DNA of 64,000 bases from Pseudomonas lini (GCF_001042905.1 NZ_JYLB01000001.1:372001-436000), one strand, 5' to 3'; positions 35,257-45,406 are shown, numbered from the stretch's first letter. The notes: a model not told the origin generated them from the sequence alone. Made by a program: numbers and translations.

Positions 35257-36300
35257 CTATTTTTTTGCGGTGGCGGTATTAGCCGCGGCTCGTGCGTCTG
35301 CCAGCCAGCTGTCGTATTTCGCGCGATGGGCCGCGATCCATTCTTTGGCGTGACGAGTAATGTCAGCTGCACTTTTTTCACCATTGTGCATTTTGAGATT
35401 TTGCGCGCTTTCATCGTCGGTAGTGATCTGCATTTCAGACAGGAACTTCACGGCAGCCGGATTTTTCTCGGCGAACTCTTTGTTAATAACCGCTTTGACA
35501 CTGTCTACAGCGAAACCAAGGTTTTTACCATTAAAGGTAGTGTTGACATCGTTTTTGCCACCTGGAAGATCCGTACGCGGCACGGTTAACCAGACAACAT
35601 CTTTGCCTTCGACCAGAACACCGGAGATCCACTGAGGTACCCAGGTGTAGTAGAGAATCGACTTACCTTGTTTATAACGAGCGATGGTGTCCGCCATCAG
35701 GGCAAAATAGGAACCCTGGTTATTTGTGACGGTTTTTTCCAGGCCATAGGCTTTCATATGGTGCGCAATGATGAGCTCACAGCCCCAACCGGGATTGCAA
35801 CCTGTCAGGTCGGCTTTACCGTCGCCATTACTATCGAACAGCTTGGCAATTTCTGGTTTTTTCAAATCATCGATAGTGGTGATGTGATACTCATCAGCCG
35901 TTTTCTTATCGATCATATAGCCCTGCAACACACCCGGCATAATGTCGCCGGTTTTCACCATCGTCTCATCGCCGCCGGCCTTCTGGTAGAAAGATTTGTG
36001 CAGTTCCTCCCACAAATGCACTGAGAAATCCGCGTCACCATTGGCAAGCGCAACCATCATGGTGGAGTACTCGGTTTCCTTTGGTGTTTCAACGTCGTAG
36101 CCCAACTCCTTGAGACCCGCCATTGCAATCTCTCCGCGAAACCGCTCCTCGGCGATTGACGGAAAGATCGGGGTGATGGATACCCCTTTTCCGGGCTCCT
36201 GCGCCGTTGCGGCCGATGCAAACACAGGTGATACCGCTAAAACTAAAAGCGCCACAGAATGAATGAATTTCTGTTTTATTCCGAAGGTTGTGAAGTTCAT
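35257..36300 (-). CDS. proX: betaine ABC importer, periplasmic binding protein (ProX-like)
   Basis: A 347-residue binding protein with a signal peptide ending in FASAATA. It is strikingly like E. coli ProX: NGDGKADLTGCNPGWGCE, YKQGKSILYYTWVPQWISG and the C-terminal HNGEKSAADI. ProX holds the trimethylammonium group in a box of Trp residues; Trp candidates here lie in HLWEELH, NPGWGC and TWVPQW. It delivers glycine or proline betaine-like solutes to the ProW/ProV membrane complex encoded just upstream in transcription order V-W-X. Confidence 0.93.
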   Translation of the reverse strand: MNFTTFGIKQKFIHSVALLVLAVSPVFASAATAQEPGKGVSITPIFPSIAEERFRGEIAMAGLKELGYDVETPKETEYSTMMVALANGDADFSVHLWEELHKSFYQKAGGDETMVKTGDIMPGVLQGYMIDKKTADEYHITTIDDLKKPEIAKLFDSNGDGKADLTGCNPGWGCELIIAHHMKAYGLEKTVTNNQGSYFALMADTIARYKQGKSILYYTWVPQWISGVLVEGKDVVWLTVPRTDLPGGKNDVNTTFNGKNLGFAVDSVKAVINKEFAEKNPAAVKFLSEMQITTDDESAQNLKMHNGEKSAADITRHAKEWIAAHRAKYDSWLADARAAANTATAKK

Positions 36301-36367
36301 TATCGTTTACCTTGGCTGGGTTACTAAGTTGGCATTTCTTTTTGTTCACAACGCGCCGCTAAGCGGG

Positions 36368-37333
36368 TTAACTTTCTTTGGGACTAACTTCTATTTTTGT
36401 AACAGTGTTTTTTCTCTTCAGGCGATAAATGACACCCGCCGGGCCGGTCTGGTACCAGTGTTCACCTTTGGTTGCCCTGTTACTGCGTTCGCCCATTGCC
36501 TGAGTCAGGCGGTCAAGGAAAATCGCCAGCAATACCAGCCCCAATCCACCGACGGTTGCCAAGCCCATATCAAGGCGACCAATCCCGCGAAGCACCATCA
36601 TCCCCAACCCGCCCACCGAAATCATTGATGCGATCACCACCATGGAAAGTGACAACATTAATGCCTGATTCAGGCCCGCCATGATCGTCGGTGCAGCTAA
36701 AGGAAGTTGAACCCGCCTCAGCATCTGGCGTGGGGTGCATCCGAATGCCCGGGCGGCCTCAACCTTGTCTTCCGGTACCTGGCGAATTCCCAGATTGGTG
36801 AGCCGCACGAGTGGTGCTACCGAAAAGATGATCGTGACCAGTACGCCCGGTACGTTGCCGATACCAAACAGCATCACGACGGGTACCAGGTAAACAAATG
36901 CGGGCAGCGTTTGCATGGCGTCGAGTACCGGACGCAGAAGCATCTCCAGTCGGTCACTACGGGCACACAAGACACCTAGTGGTATGCCAATAACTGCGCA
37001 GAAAAACAGTGAAGTGAGCACCAGAGCAAGGGTAATCATGGCGTCATTCCACACGCCGATCACGCCTAATAGCGTAAGAGTAACAAAGCAAAGAATACCT
37101 ATTCTTTTTCCGCCTACCTGCCAGCCAAAGAGCGTGGCGATAATAATGAATATTGACGGAGGAATGGCCAGTAGTCCGTACTGAATACCATTAAGTACCT
37201 GGTCGATTGGCCATCTTATCGAGCGGAATACCTCGCGGAAATTCTGAACCATATAATTAAGGGCAACTTCTACCCATTGGCCCAAAGGGACGTTGATGGA
37301 TTGAAACGGGTCTAGAAAGCTGAATTCGTTCAT
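36368..37333 (-). CDS. proW: betaine ABC importer, permease (ProW-like)
   Basis: A 321-residue permease with six to seven helices and the coupling-loop EAA-type motif EAARAFGCTPRQMLRRVQLPLA. The N-terminal part has NVPLGQWVEVALNYM, as in ProW. The start at 37333 (MNEFSFLD) follows AGGTGATTAGC; the in-frame ATG ten codons earlier is less likely. It forms the membrane channel for betaine uptake and lies between proV and proX. Confidence 0.93.
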   Translation of the reverse strand: MNEFSFLDPFQSINVPLGQWVEVALNYMVQNFREVFRSIRWPIDQVLNGIQYGLLAIPPSIFIIIATLFGWQVGGKRIGILCFVTLTLLGVIGVWNDAMITLALVLTSLFFCAVIGIPLGVLCARSDRLEMLLRPVLDAMQTLPAFVYLVPVVMLFGIGNVPGVLVTIIFSVAPLVRLTNLGIRQVPEDKVEAARAFGCTPRQMLRRVQLPLAAPTIMAGLNQALMLSLSMVVIASMISVGGLGMMVLRGIGRLDMGLATVGGLGLVLLAIFLDRLTQAMGERSNRATKGEHWYQTGPAGVIYRLKRKNTVTKIEVSPKES

Positions 37334-37381
37334 GCTAATCACCTGAATGTCCGAGCCTGGCAAGCCAGCGAGTAGAGCCTA

Positions 37382-38419
37382 TTAGTGACGGCTCATTGTC
37401 TGGAGCAGTAGGCTCTTGGAGATCGTGCCTTTGAACACACCCTGGCGATCCAGCACGGCAACCGGATTAACTGCATCGGCAACGATGTGGAAGACGTCCT
37501 GCAGGAGTACATCGTCGCGTAGCGTAGGCGTGGATTGATCCATGGCGTACGGATGCTCTGCGCAAATTTTGGCAACATCACCCGCCTTGAGGATCTTCGA
37601 GGCATCAAAGCCTTTGAAGAAAGCCCTGACGTAATCGTTCGCGGGGTTGCAAAGCAACTCTTGCGGGGTACCGATCTGAACTACCCGACCACCCTCCATG
37701 ATCGCAATGCGATGGCCGATGCGAATCGCCTCGTCAATGTCATGGGAGATGAAGATGATGGTGCGATGCTGTTCTGCCTGCAGGCGGATCAGTTCGCCCT
37801 GCATTTCGTGGCGAATCAACGGGTCAAGTGCCGAGAAGGCTTCGTCCATCAGCAGGATGGCGGGGTCGTTGGCCAGCGCTCGGGCCAGGCCTACCCGCTG
37901 TTGCATACCGCCGGACAGTTGGTGCGGATAGCTGTAGGCGTGGCCATCGAGCCCCACCTGTTTAAGTGCCTCGAGAGCACGCTTATGCCGTTCACTTTCC
38001 TCGACGCCCGAGATTTCCAGGCCGAAAGCAACGTTGTCGATAACACTCATGTGGGGCATCAGGGCAAACGACTGAAACACCATGCTCATGTCTTTGCGAC
38101 GAACGCTGAGAAGATCGGCGTCCGACAGACCAGTGATTTCTTGTCCGTTAAGATGGATCGTTCCGGAGGTTGGCTCGATCAGTCGATTGAACAACCGCAC
38201 CATCGTCGACTTCCCGGAACCGGAAAGCCCCATGATGACGAAAATCTCTCCACGTTTTACGGAGAAACTGGCATCAAAAACGCCAACGACTTGACCGGTT
38301 TTGCTGAAAATTTCACTTTTATCAGCACCGCGAGCCAGCATCTCCATCGCGAGCTTTGGCTGAGTACCAAAGACTTTGTAAATGTTTTTTACCGAGAGTA
38401 TCTCGTCACCAAGACTCAT
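37382..38419 (-). CDS. proV: betaine ABC importer, ATPase (ProV-like)
   Basis: A 345-residue ATPase. Walker [10 protein letters not shown] spans residues 64-72, the signature LSGGMQQR 168-175 and Walker B ILLMDE 188-193. The C-terminal ~80 residues correspond to the regulatory CBS-like part of ProV, shortened compared with E. coli (about 400 residues). It powers ProW. As first gene of the V-W-X operon, it faces the divergent LysR gene across a 449-base regulatory gap. Confidence 0.93.
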   Translation of the reverse strand: MSLGDEILSVKNIYKVFGTQPKLAMEMLARGADKSEIFSKTGQVVGVFDASFSVKRGEIFVIMGLSGSGKSTMVRLFNRLIEPTSGTIHLNGQEITGLSDADLLSVRRKDMSMVFQSFALMPHMSVIDNVAFGLEISGVEESERHKRALEALKQVGLDGHAYSYPHQLSGGMQQRVGLARALANDPAILLMDEAFSALDPLIRHEMQGELIRLQAEQHRTIIFISHDIDEAIRIGHRIAIMEGGRVVQIGTPQELLCNPANDYVRAFFKGFDASKILKAGDVAKICAEHPYAMDQSTPTLRDDVLLQDVFHIVADAVNPVAVLDRQGVFKGTISKSLLLQTMSRH

Positions 38420-38868
38420 AACCCCTCCTGCTGCAAATACGACGTAAGATCAAGAGTTTAGATATACGTATCTTAATCAGTTAAGACGGTGCTTATAAGG
38501 GCAGTCAAGCTGGGAGAAAGGTTGGGAGTTAGTCATTGTGACCATCCTCTTTATTATGTGATGTTTATTATTCTTGTTTTATCGACGCTGAATTGGGCAG
38601 TGCCTTGAGTGACAAGTTATTACCTAATAGAGTCAGCGTCTAACAACATTTCTTCCGGCCAATCAATAACGTCATGTTATCAATTAATTAGTCGTATCAA
38701 TTTACGACTGCGACAGTGCTGGTTGCGAAGGGGACTGCCGCTGGCCCTGTCTTAGACCCTCTGTTTCAGCTACGCTCCAGCATAGGTTCTAGGTGGAAAC
38801 CCTCTTGCCGATCTCGTCCCTAACGGCCCTCCCAAGGGCCCCGAACCGGATATTCAATACTCTAGGTT
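38420..38868. promoter_or_regulatory. divergent regulatory region, proV / lysR
   Basis: 449 bases, AT-rich in its left half, without a gene. Near the proV side, at 38461-38485, are GATA..TATC around TATACG and the inverted repeat CTTAA-TCAG-TTAAG; further right GTCGTA-TCAATT-TACGAC lies at about 38691-38708. LysR proteins bind T-N11-A palindromes of this type. Which one is used cannot be told from sequence alone. Confidence 0.5.
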
Positions 38869-39822
38869 ATGGTTAAGCACATCGATCCAGACATGACGCT
38901 GCTGAAAATGCCGTCTCTGAAAGCAGTGAAGTCATTCGTAGCCGCCGCCAAATATCAGAGTTTTACGCGTGCGGCTGAAGCGCTGTGCGTTACTCAAGCG
39001 GCAATTAGCCGTCAGATTCGGGAGCTTGAGGCGTACCTTGGGGTGGATCTCTTCAAGAGGGTGGGGCGAGCAGTCGAGTTGACGGAAGCCGGATCCATCT
39101 TTTTTGATGCGGCACAGTTATCTTTCGTCAACATTTCCCAGGCGGCGGAGCGCATTCGCACCAACAATGCAGGCAAACGCACGTTGACGCTTTGCTGTTC
39201 TCCCGCGTTTTCAGCCCTCTGGCTCGCAGCGAAGCTACCGGGGTTTTTTACCAAGAACGCAGACATCGACCTCAATCTGGTAACCACTCAAAACTTTTTA
39301 TCGATGGAGCCGGGTGTAACTCCGGACATCTTCATCACCAAAATGGCCAGGATTCAGGATGGCTACCGCAGTTATCCGTTGTTTCATGACGTCATCTACC
39401 CGGTGTGCACACCTCGTTACAAAGAGGAGCACCCTGAACTGTCCAGCCTGGAAGGATTACGCGACGGGGTTTTGCTAAACCTCAGCCCCTATGGCAGATC
39501 CCAGGTAGCGGAGCACGTTGACTGGGGCGTTTGGCTGGCTTATCACGATGTTGATATCGAGAAACGTCCCCACGACAGCCCTCACGTCTTCAACGCGAAC
39601 GACTACAACCTGGTAATCAGCATGGTGTTAACCCACCAAGGCGTAGCGCTGGGATGGAATCACCTGGTCGAAAACCTGATCGAAAACGGCACGCTGATTC
39701 GTCCGATCGAAGAAGAAGTGGTTCTCCATGAAAGTCAGCACTATCTGACATTTCGTGAAGACCGGATCAATGACGACGCCTGTTGCCGGCTACGCGACTG
39801 GATCCTCGCCCAGTTTTCCTGA
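38869..39822 (+). CDS. LysR-family regulator (GcvA-like)
   Basis: A 317-residue LysR protein. The winged HTH lies near residues 18-75 (LKAVKSFVAAAKYQSFTRAA, CVTQAAISRQIRELEAYLGV). The effector domain follows the GcvA pattern (TLTLCCSPAFSALWLAAKLP). It is divergent from proVWX and convergent with the Rieske gene, so it probably controls uptake. No start has a good ribosome site; ATG 38869 is taken, but MTLLK (38893) or MPSLK (38908) are possible. Confidence 0.9.
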   Translation: MVKHIDPDMTLLKMPSLKAVKSFVAAAKYQSFTRAAEALCVTQAAISRQIRELEAYLGVDLFKRVGRAVELTEAGSIFFDAAQLSFVNISQAAERIRTNNAGKRTLTLCCSPAFSALWLAAKLPGFFTKNADIDLNLVTTQNFLSMEPGVTPDIFITKMARIQDGYRSYPLFHDVIYPVCTPRYKEEHPELSSLEGLRDGVLLNLSPYGRSQVAEHVDWGVWLAYHDVDIEKRPHDSPHVFNANDYNLVISMVLTHQGVALGWNHLVENLIENGTLIRPIEEEVVLHESQHYLTFREDRINDDACCRLRDWILAQFS

Positions 39823-39877
39823 GCTGTTTAGAAGATAGGAGCACTGGCGGAGCAGTGACTCGGATGGCGTGGATGTA

Positions 39878-39910
39878 CCGGTGGTGATCATTCGTGGTTC
39901 TCACCACCGG
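39878..39910. terminator. bidirectional hairpin between convergent lysR and Rieske genes
   Basis: Perfect 10-bp stem CCGGTGGTGA / TCACCACCGG with a 13-base loop, placed between the two stop codons. T-run absent. Confidence 0.6.
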
Positions 39911-39921
39911 CAGTGTTGCCC

Positions 39922-41157
39922 TTAGCCGACAGATCTTAACGGGATCGTGTCATTGAGCTGCTCAAGCATCGTTTTGCAGTACCAATCATCAAACTGACAT
40001 ACACCAATTTCGCTGGCCACCGACAATGGACCCGGCTCGTAAGCAGGAGAGCTGACGCCAACCTGTGCGCCTTCAACCAAGGTGCGATCCTGGTCATTGG
40101 TTGCAAGCCAAACCTTGGTCAGGCGATCGATGTCGTAGTCGACACCTTCCTGCGCGTCCTTCTTGACGAGCCATTTTGTAGTGACCATTGTCTCGCCCGG
40201 ACCAAGGGGCAGGACGCGGAAGCTCAGCGCGTGATCGCCCAGAAAGTGGTTCCAGGTTGATGGGTAGTTGAAATAAAGCAGCGCACCGATGTTGGCTTCA
40301 CCGGTTGTGTCCAACCGGCCAGCGACCGCAGGCTTGCCATCCATGGTGTAGCTGACGGCCCCGGAAAACAGGGGGATGCGCGTCATGCGGAAACGACCTT
40401 CATCATCCATGACCAATCGGCTAGGCAGACCTGCCGCCTCGCAGCGATCCCAGTGCTCTTTGAGTTCGAGATCTTCATCGCCGCCGGCGCCGCCCACTGA
40501 TGGGTTGTCCACGAATGAGTGCATCAATTCCGGGTGAGTGCAGTCGCAGTGGTAGCACTCACGGTTGTTCTCGAAAACCAGTTTCCAGTTGCCTTTCTCG
40601 ATGATGTTCGACTCAAACGCGACTTTGCAGTCGTCCAGATTATGAGGCGCAACGAAAGGGGTGACGGATTTTCTGAACGAAGAAAAGTCTGGGGCGACGT
40701 CAGCAACACACACATAGATGTATGTTTCGACGACCTCACAATGCACGGACTTCAACCCATGCTGAGACTTGTCGAAATCGTCCCCCATGTTCCCGGCGAA
40801 CAGCAGGCGGCCATCCAGTTCGAATGTCCATTTGTGGTAAGGGCACACCAGCTTGGCGACCTTGCCGCTTGCTTCCGGGCACACCTTGGAACCGCGATGA
40901 CGGCAGGAGTTGTGGAAGGCCCGAATCTGTTTGTCTGCGCCACGGACGACCGCGACGGGGTAGTCGCCGACTTGCAGCGACAGGTACTGACCCGACTTCT
41001 CCAGCTCAAATGTGTGCCCTGCGAAGATCCAGCTTTTGTGCCAGATCTGTTCCAGATCCTGCCTGTAAACATCTGGGTCGCTATAGAGGGCACCTGGCAG
41101 CGCATGGTCAGGCTTGCGCTGCGCAATAAGATTTGAAACTGCCGATTTAGTGCTCAC
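39922..41157 (-). CDS. Rieske non-haem iron oxygenase, betaine demethylase type (GbcA/Stc2-like)
   Basis: A 411-residue ring-hydroxylating-type alpha subunit. The Rieske [2Fe-2S] ligands are Cys85/His87 (CRHRG) and Cys105/His108 (CPYH). The catalytic iron is held by His203 and His208 in ENNRECYHC...THPEL, with an Asp later. The sequence ENNRECYHC is the form seen in glycine-betaine, carnitine and stachydrine demethylating enzymes. It needs a ferredoxin-reductase partner, and none is encoded in the window. I place the start at GTG 41157, which has TTTTGGAG at the right distance; the upstream TTG lacks one. Confidence 0.9.
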   Translation of the reverse strand: MSTKSAVSNLIAQRKPDHALPGALYSDPDVYRQDLEQIWHKSWIFAGHTFELEKSGQYLSLQVGDYPVAVVRGADKQIRAFHNSCRHRGSKVCPEASGKVAKLVCPYHKWTFELDGRLLFAGNMGDDFDKSQHGLKSVHCEVVETYIYVCVADVAPDFSSFRKSVTPFVAPHNLDDCKVAFESNIIEKGNWKLVFENNRECYHCDCTHPELMHSFVDNPSVGGAGGDEDLELKEHWDRCEAAGLPSRLVMDDEGRFRMTRIPLFSGAVSYTMDGKPAVAGRLDTTGEANIGALLYFNYPSTWNHFLGDHALSFRVLPLGPGETMVTTKWLVKKDAQEGVDYDIDRLTKVWLATNDQDRTLVEGAQVGVSSPAYEPGPLSVASEIGVCQFDDWYCKTMLEQLNDTIPLRSVG

Positions 41158-41641
41158 GGTCAACACACTCCAAAATACCAAAGGGACGACAAAAGACCAT
41201 TGTTTGCATCAATCTCGATATTAGGTAACGCCATTTCGCCAATAAAATATCGCTGTTGTAAAGACTACGTCTGCAATCACACCCCAACAAGAAACTTTTA
41301 CGCTTATCAATACATAAACAAATGTTATCGATCGATAGCGTAGCGTTAAGATGCTATTCGTAACCAATTGAATTTAAAGGATAAATATTTTTCGACTCTG
41401 TGCGCTATATCGCTTTAAAGATGTCTGCGCGGGGAAGACACGCTATTGACCACTCTATTGCCCCATGCCAGTCTGGATTCAACAGCTAACGGTACTTAGT
41501 CAGTAAAACAACCTCTGGCGATCTCGTGTTTGAGCATTGGCAACTGTCCCGTGAAAACATGGAGATTTTTATCGCGCCTCAAGGCATCAAAGCTGACGCG
41601 CTCGTTGATCTTCCACCTAACTCGCATTCGGAGCATTTATC
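41158..41641. promoter_or_regulatory. divergent regulatory region, Rieske / DapA-like operon
   Basis: 484 bases, clearly AT-rich between 41215 and 41420, with no gene. It holds the perfect 12-bp palindrome TATCGATCGATA at 41326-41337 and several AT-rich promoter-like boxes. As both flanking transcripts start here, binding sites for the GlxA-type or LysR regulators are expected in it. Confidence 0.5.
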
Positions 41642-42553
41642 TTGAAATTTGAAGGTATCTATACGCCAGCAGTAACGCCTTATAACTCTGATGGGGAGAT
41701 TGACTGGAATGTGTACTCGGAAGTTTTGGAGTCGCTGATTGAGGCGAAGGTGCACGGCATTGTTATCGGCGGGTCGACCGGCGAGTATTATGCGCAGACT
41801 TCGGAAGAACGCACCGAGTTGGCGGCCTACGCCAAAGATGTGATTGGCACTCGGGTGCAACTGATCGTCAGTACCGGGGCGATTCGCACCGAAGATGCGG
41901 TTCAGTACGCCAAGGATGCGAAATCGATCAAAGCGGACGCGATTCTCGTCACGTCCCCACCTTACGCGCTGCCAACCTCACAGGAAAACGCGATTCACGC
42001 GCTCACTATCGATCGCGCAGCGGACTTGCCGATCATGCTTTACAACTATCCGGGGCGCATGTGCGTTTCGATGGATGAAGAATATTTCACACGTGTCAGT
42101 CAATCGAAAAACGTCATCGCCATCAAGGAAAGTTCCGGCGACATGGGCCAGGTGCATAGGCTGGCCCGGCAGTTCCCCAACATCGCCTTGTCCTGCGGAT
42201 GGGACGACCAGGCCCTCGAATTTTTTGCCTGGGGCGCCCGCAGTTGGGTGTGCGCAGGTTCCAACTTCCTGCCCAAGGAACACGTTGCGCTTTATGAAGC
42301 CTGCGTGATCGAAAAGAACTTCGACAAAGGCCGTCAAATCATGTCGGCAATGATGCCGCTGATGAATGCGTTGGACGGTGGCAAGTTCGTGCAATCGATC
42401 AAGTACGGCTGCGAAGTTGCCGGATTGAAAGTCGGTAACGTGCGCCTGCCATTGCAGCCACTTGAAGCGGACGAAAAGCAGAGTTTCGCATCGGTCATTA
42501 CTGAACTCAAACGTAACGTAGCCAACATTACTTCGGGAGCCAGCCATGGGTGA
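41642..42553 (+). CDS. DapA-family lyase/deaminase (dihydrodipicolinate synthase-like)
   Basis: A 303-residue class-I aldolase-like TIM barrel. The Schiff-base Lys162 lies in IAIKESSG, the conserved Tyr134 in LYNYPGR, and the carboxylate loop GGSTGE at 43-48. Members include DapA, KDG aldolase and the pyrroline-4-hydroxy-2-carboxylate deaminase of hydroxyproline breakdown. It begins with TTG 41642, with GGAG eight bases upstream. It overlaps the aldehyde dehydrogenase by 8 bases; the FAD oxidase follows. This triple matches hydroxyproline catabolism, where the lyase makes alpha-ketoglutarate semialdehyde for the dehydrogenase. Confidence 0.88.
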   Translation: MKFEGIYTPAVTPYNSDGEIDWNVYSEVLESLIEAKVHGIVIGGSTGEYYAQTSEERTELAAYAKDVIGTRVQLIVSTGAIRTEDAVQYAKDAKSIKADAILVTSPPYALPTSQENAIHALTIDRAADLPIMLYNYPGRMCVSMDEEYFTRVSQSKNVIAIKESSGDMGQVHRLARQFPNIALSCGWDDQALEFFAWGARSWVCAGSNFLPKEHVALYEACVIEKNFDKGRQIMSAMMPLMNALDGGKFVQSIKYGCEVAGLKVGNVRLPLQPLEADEKQSFASVITELKRNVANITSGASHG

Positions 42554-44063
42554 TCTTCTGAGCAAGGCCGAATATGCCGCTTTGGCCAAAGACATTTCGT
42601 TGCCATCCAAGGCGTTCATCAATGGCGCGTTTAAACCCGCGATCTCGGGCAAAACCTTCGCCACGAACAATCCGGCGACCGGTGAGTTTTTGACCGACGT
42701 CGCAGCTTGTTCGTCCGAGGATGTCGACTTCGCGGTGAGCAATGCCAAGGAGGCCTTTGAGGATGGACGCTGGAGATCTATTTCTCCTCGGGAGCGCAAA
42801 GCTGTTCTGTTGAAGTTTGCAAACCTGCTCGAAAGCCATCAACACGAACTGGCCGTCCTCGAAAGCCTCGATAGCGGCAAACCGGTCAGTGAATGTCAGT
42901 TGGTCGACATCCCGGACACCATCCACACGATCCGCTGGCACGCAGAACTGATTGACAAGATTTATGACAACACCGCCCCGGTGGGCAGCGACGCGCTGAC
43001 CATGGTAGTTCGGGAGCCGATCGGCGTGGTGGGCTGCGTATTGCCCTGGAACTTCCCGCTGCTGATGCTGGCCTGGAAAATCGGCCCGGCGCTCGCTGCG
43101 GGCTGTTCGGTCATCGTCAAACCTGCTGAACAAACCTCGCTGACCACGTTGCGTGTCGCTCAACTGGCGTTTGAAGCCGGTATACCCGCTGGTGTACTGA
43201 ACATTGTGACTGGCACGGGCAAAGAGGTCGGTGAGCCGATCGGTTTGCATAACGATGTCGACATGGTGAGCTTCACCGGCTCCACCGCGACCGGCCGCCG
43301 CTTCCTGCATTACGCCGCCGATTCGAACCTGAAACGCATCGTGCTTGAGTGCGGCGGGAAAAACCCGGCCGTGGTGATGGACGATGCCCAGGATCTGGAT
43401 CTCGTCGCTCAGCATGTCGTCAACGGCGCGTTCTGGAACATGGGCGAAAACTGCTCCGCGACGTCACGTCTGATCGTCCATGCGTCTGTTAAAGACGAGC
43501 TGCTAGAGCGCATGGGCGCCTACATCCGCGAATGGAAGATGGGCGACCCACTCGATCCGGAAAACCGCGTAGGGTCGCTGGTCAGCCCTGAGCATTTTGC
43601 CAAAGTGAAGTCGTACCTTGAGCACGCCGCCGCCGGAAAGCTTGAAGTTGTTTACGGTGGCGCGACCAAAGATGGTGCCTTTGTAGAGCCAACGGTGATT
43701 GACGGTGTCGGTCGAGACAACCGTCTGTTCCAGGAAGAGATCTTCGGCCCGATTCTCTCGGTCACCACCTTCAACACGATCTCCGAAGCCATTGCCCTGG
43801 CCAATGACACGGTATACGGCCTGGCGGCCTCGGTTTATACCGGCAGTCTGCGTCGGGCGATCAAGTTGTCGCGTGAAATTCGTGCCGGCATCGTCACCGT
43901 GAACTGCTTTGGCGAGGGCGATGCATCGACGCCTTTCGGTGGCTACAAGGAATCCGGGTTCGGCGGTCGGGACAAATCCATTTTTGCCCATGACCAGTAC
44001 ACCGAAATCAAAACCATCTGGATCGATGTGTCTGATCGGTCGGATGAAGAGACCGAAAAATGA
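42546..44063 (+). CDS. NAD-dependent aldehyde dehydrogenase (PuuC-like)
   Basis: A 505-residue ALDH. The general base is Glu268 in LECGGKN and the nucleophile Cys303 in GENCSATSR; LPWNFP and EEIFGPILSV are also present. Closest in style to gamma-glutamyl-aminobutyraldehyde and betaine-aldehyde dehydrogenases. It overlaps the lyase (8 bases) and the FAD oxidoreductase (ATGA), showing a tightly coupled operon. The likely substrate is the semialdehyde made by its neighbours. Confidence 0.93.
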   Translation: MGDLLSKAEYAALAKDISLPSKAFINGAFKPAISGKTFATNNPATGEFLTDVAACSSEDVDFAVSNAKEAFEDGRWRSISPRERKAVLLKFANLLESHQHELAVLESLDSGKPVSECQLVDIPDTIHTIRWHAELIDKIYDNTAPVGSDALTMVVREPIGVVGCVLPWNFPLLMLAWKIGPALAAGCSVIVKPAEQTSLTTLRVAQLAFEAGIPAGVLNIVTGTGKEVGEPIGLHNDVDMVSFTGSTATGRRFLHYAADSNLKRIVLECGGKNPAVVMDDAQDLDLVAQHVVNGAFWNMGENCSATSRLIVHASVKDELLERMGAYIREWKMGDPLDPENRVGSLVSPEHFAKVKSYLEHAAAGKLEVVYGGATKDGAFVEPTVIDGVGRDNRLFQEEIFGPILSVTTFNTISEAIALANDTVYGLAASVYTGSLRRAIKLSREIRAGIVTVNCFGEGDASTPFGGYKESGFGGRDKSIFAHDQYTEIKTIWIDVSDRSDEETEK

Positions 44064-45406
44064 GCACCCATACCATCAAGCGCCTGCCGGTAGACACCGG
44101 GGTTTCAGGTTGGGAGGCGATTTCCGCACGCACTGCGCCTGTCCGCATGCTTGATGGAAACGTGACGGCGGACTGGCTGATTATCGGGGCCGGGTTTGCC
44201 GGCCTGTCCGCCGCTCGCAGACTTTCACAGCTGCACCCGGGTGACAGCATTGTTGTGGTCGATGCGCATGAAGTCGCCAAGGGGCCGTCGGGCAGAAACT
44301 CTGGCTTCATGATCGATGTGCCGCACAGTCTGTCGTCCGGGGAATACTCCGTGGCGAGTGAGTCTGCAACGGCGCTGGAGATTACGCAAAATCGTTTTGC
44401 GATTGCTTTTGCCGCTGAAGCCGCGCGGGAGTACGGCATGTCTGCCGACACGTTCGACCCTTCCGGGAAGATCAACGCGGCCGCCACTGAGCGGGGATTG
44501 AAGCTGAACGTCAATTACGCTCAATCCCTTGAACGCATTGGCGAGAAGTTCGAGATGTTAGATGCCGCGCAAATGCGCGAAATCACCGGGTCCACCTATT
44601 ACCACGGTGGGATCTACACCCCCGGCGCAGTGATGATTCAACCCGCGCAATACATTAGAGACCTGGCAGCAGGGCTCGAAGGGAAAATCACGCTGTTCGA
44701 ACGCTCTCCGATTATTGAATTGACCAAGCAGGGAAGTGGTTGGATCGCTCGATCTCATAACGGGACGGTGCAAGCACCCAAGGTCATTCTTGGGGTCAAC
44801 GGCCACATTGAAGACTTTGGCCATTATCAAGGACGCCTGTTGCACGTCTTCACTTACGCCTCCATGACAGCGGCGTACAGTGATGATGCATTCAGGAAAG
44901 AGGTGCCGGGCAAAGCCAGGTGGGCGTTGTTGCCGGCGGATCCAATGGGCGCGACCGTTCGCAAGATATCTTCAGACGGTCTCTCGCGTATTGTCATTCG
45001 GACAAAGTTCACCTATGACCCGAGTATCCAGGTCACTCCAGAGCGGGTAGCTGCGGTGGCCAAAGAACAGCGACATTCCTTGGATGCCCGCTTTCCCGAA
45101 TTGAAATCCACTGCGTTGGAGTTCAGCTGGGCCGGCCGCCTGTGTTTGAGCCGTAACAGCGCCGCTGCATTTGGCGAGATCGAAGAAAACCTGTATTCGG
45201 CTTGCTGCGAAAATGGGTTGGGTACTGTGAAAAGCACCCTGGCAGGTGTGATGGCTGCGGAGTTGGCGTCGGGTACGCGTTCGGAGTTTCTCGATAGCTT
45301 CAGTCACGCACCAGGCCCCAGCAAGCTACCCCCCAAGATAATAACGAAGCTGGGTGTCAGTTCGGTTATTCGCTGGCATGAGTTTTGGGCCGGGCGAGAA
45401 GGTTAA
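44060..45406 (+). CDS. FAD-dependent amine/imino-acid oxidoreductase (DAO family)
   Basis: A 448-residue D-amino-acid-oxidase-fold flavoprotein. The FAD loop is LIIGAGFAGLSAARRL near residues 36-51, followed by VVDAHEVAKGPSGRNSGFM, the pattern of PuuB, sarcosine oxidase and D-hydroxyproline dehydrogenase relatives. It would oxidise a secondary or primary amine. ATGA overlap with the aldehyde dehydrogenase implies coupling. No beta or gamma subunits are present, so it should act as a single chain. Confidence 0.9.
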   Translation: MSTHTIKRLPVDTGVSGWEAISARTAPVRMLDGNVTADWLIIGAGFAGLSAARRLSQLHPGDSIVVVDAHEVAKGPSGRNSGFMIDVPHSLSSGEYSVASESATALEITQNRFAIAFAAEAAREYGMSADTFDPSGKINAAATERGLKLNVNYAQSLERIGEKFEMLDAAQMREITGSTYYHGGIYTPGAVMIQPAQYIRDLAAGLEGKITLFERSPIIELTKQGSGWIARSHNGTVQAPKVILGVNGHIEDFGHYQGRLLHVFTYASMTAAYSDDAFRKEVPGKARWALLPADPMGATVRKISSDGLSRIVIRTKFTYDPSIQVTPERVAAVAKEQRHSLDARFPELKSTALEFSWAGRLCLSRNSAAAFGEIEENLYSACCENGLGTVKSTLAGVMAAELASGTRSEFLDSFSHAPGPSKLPPKIITKLGVSSVIRWHEFWAGREG

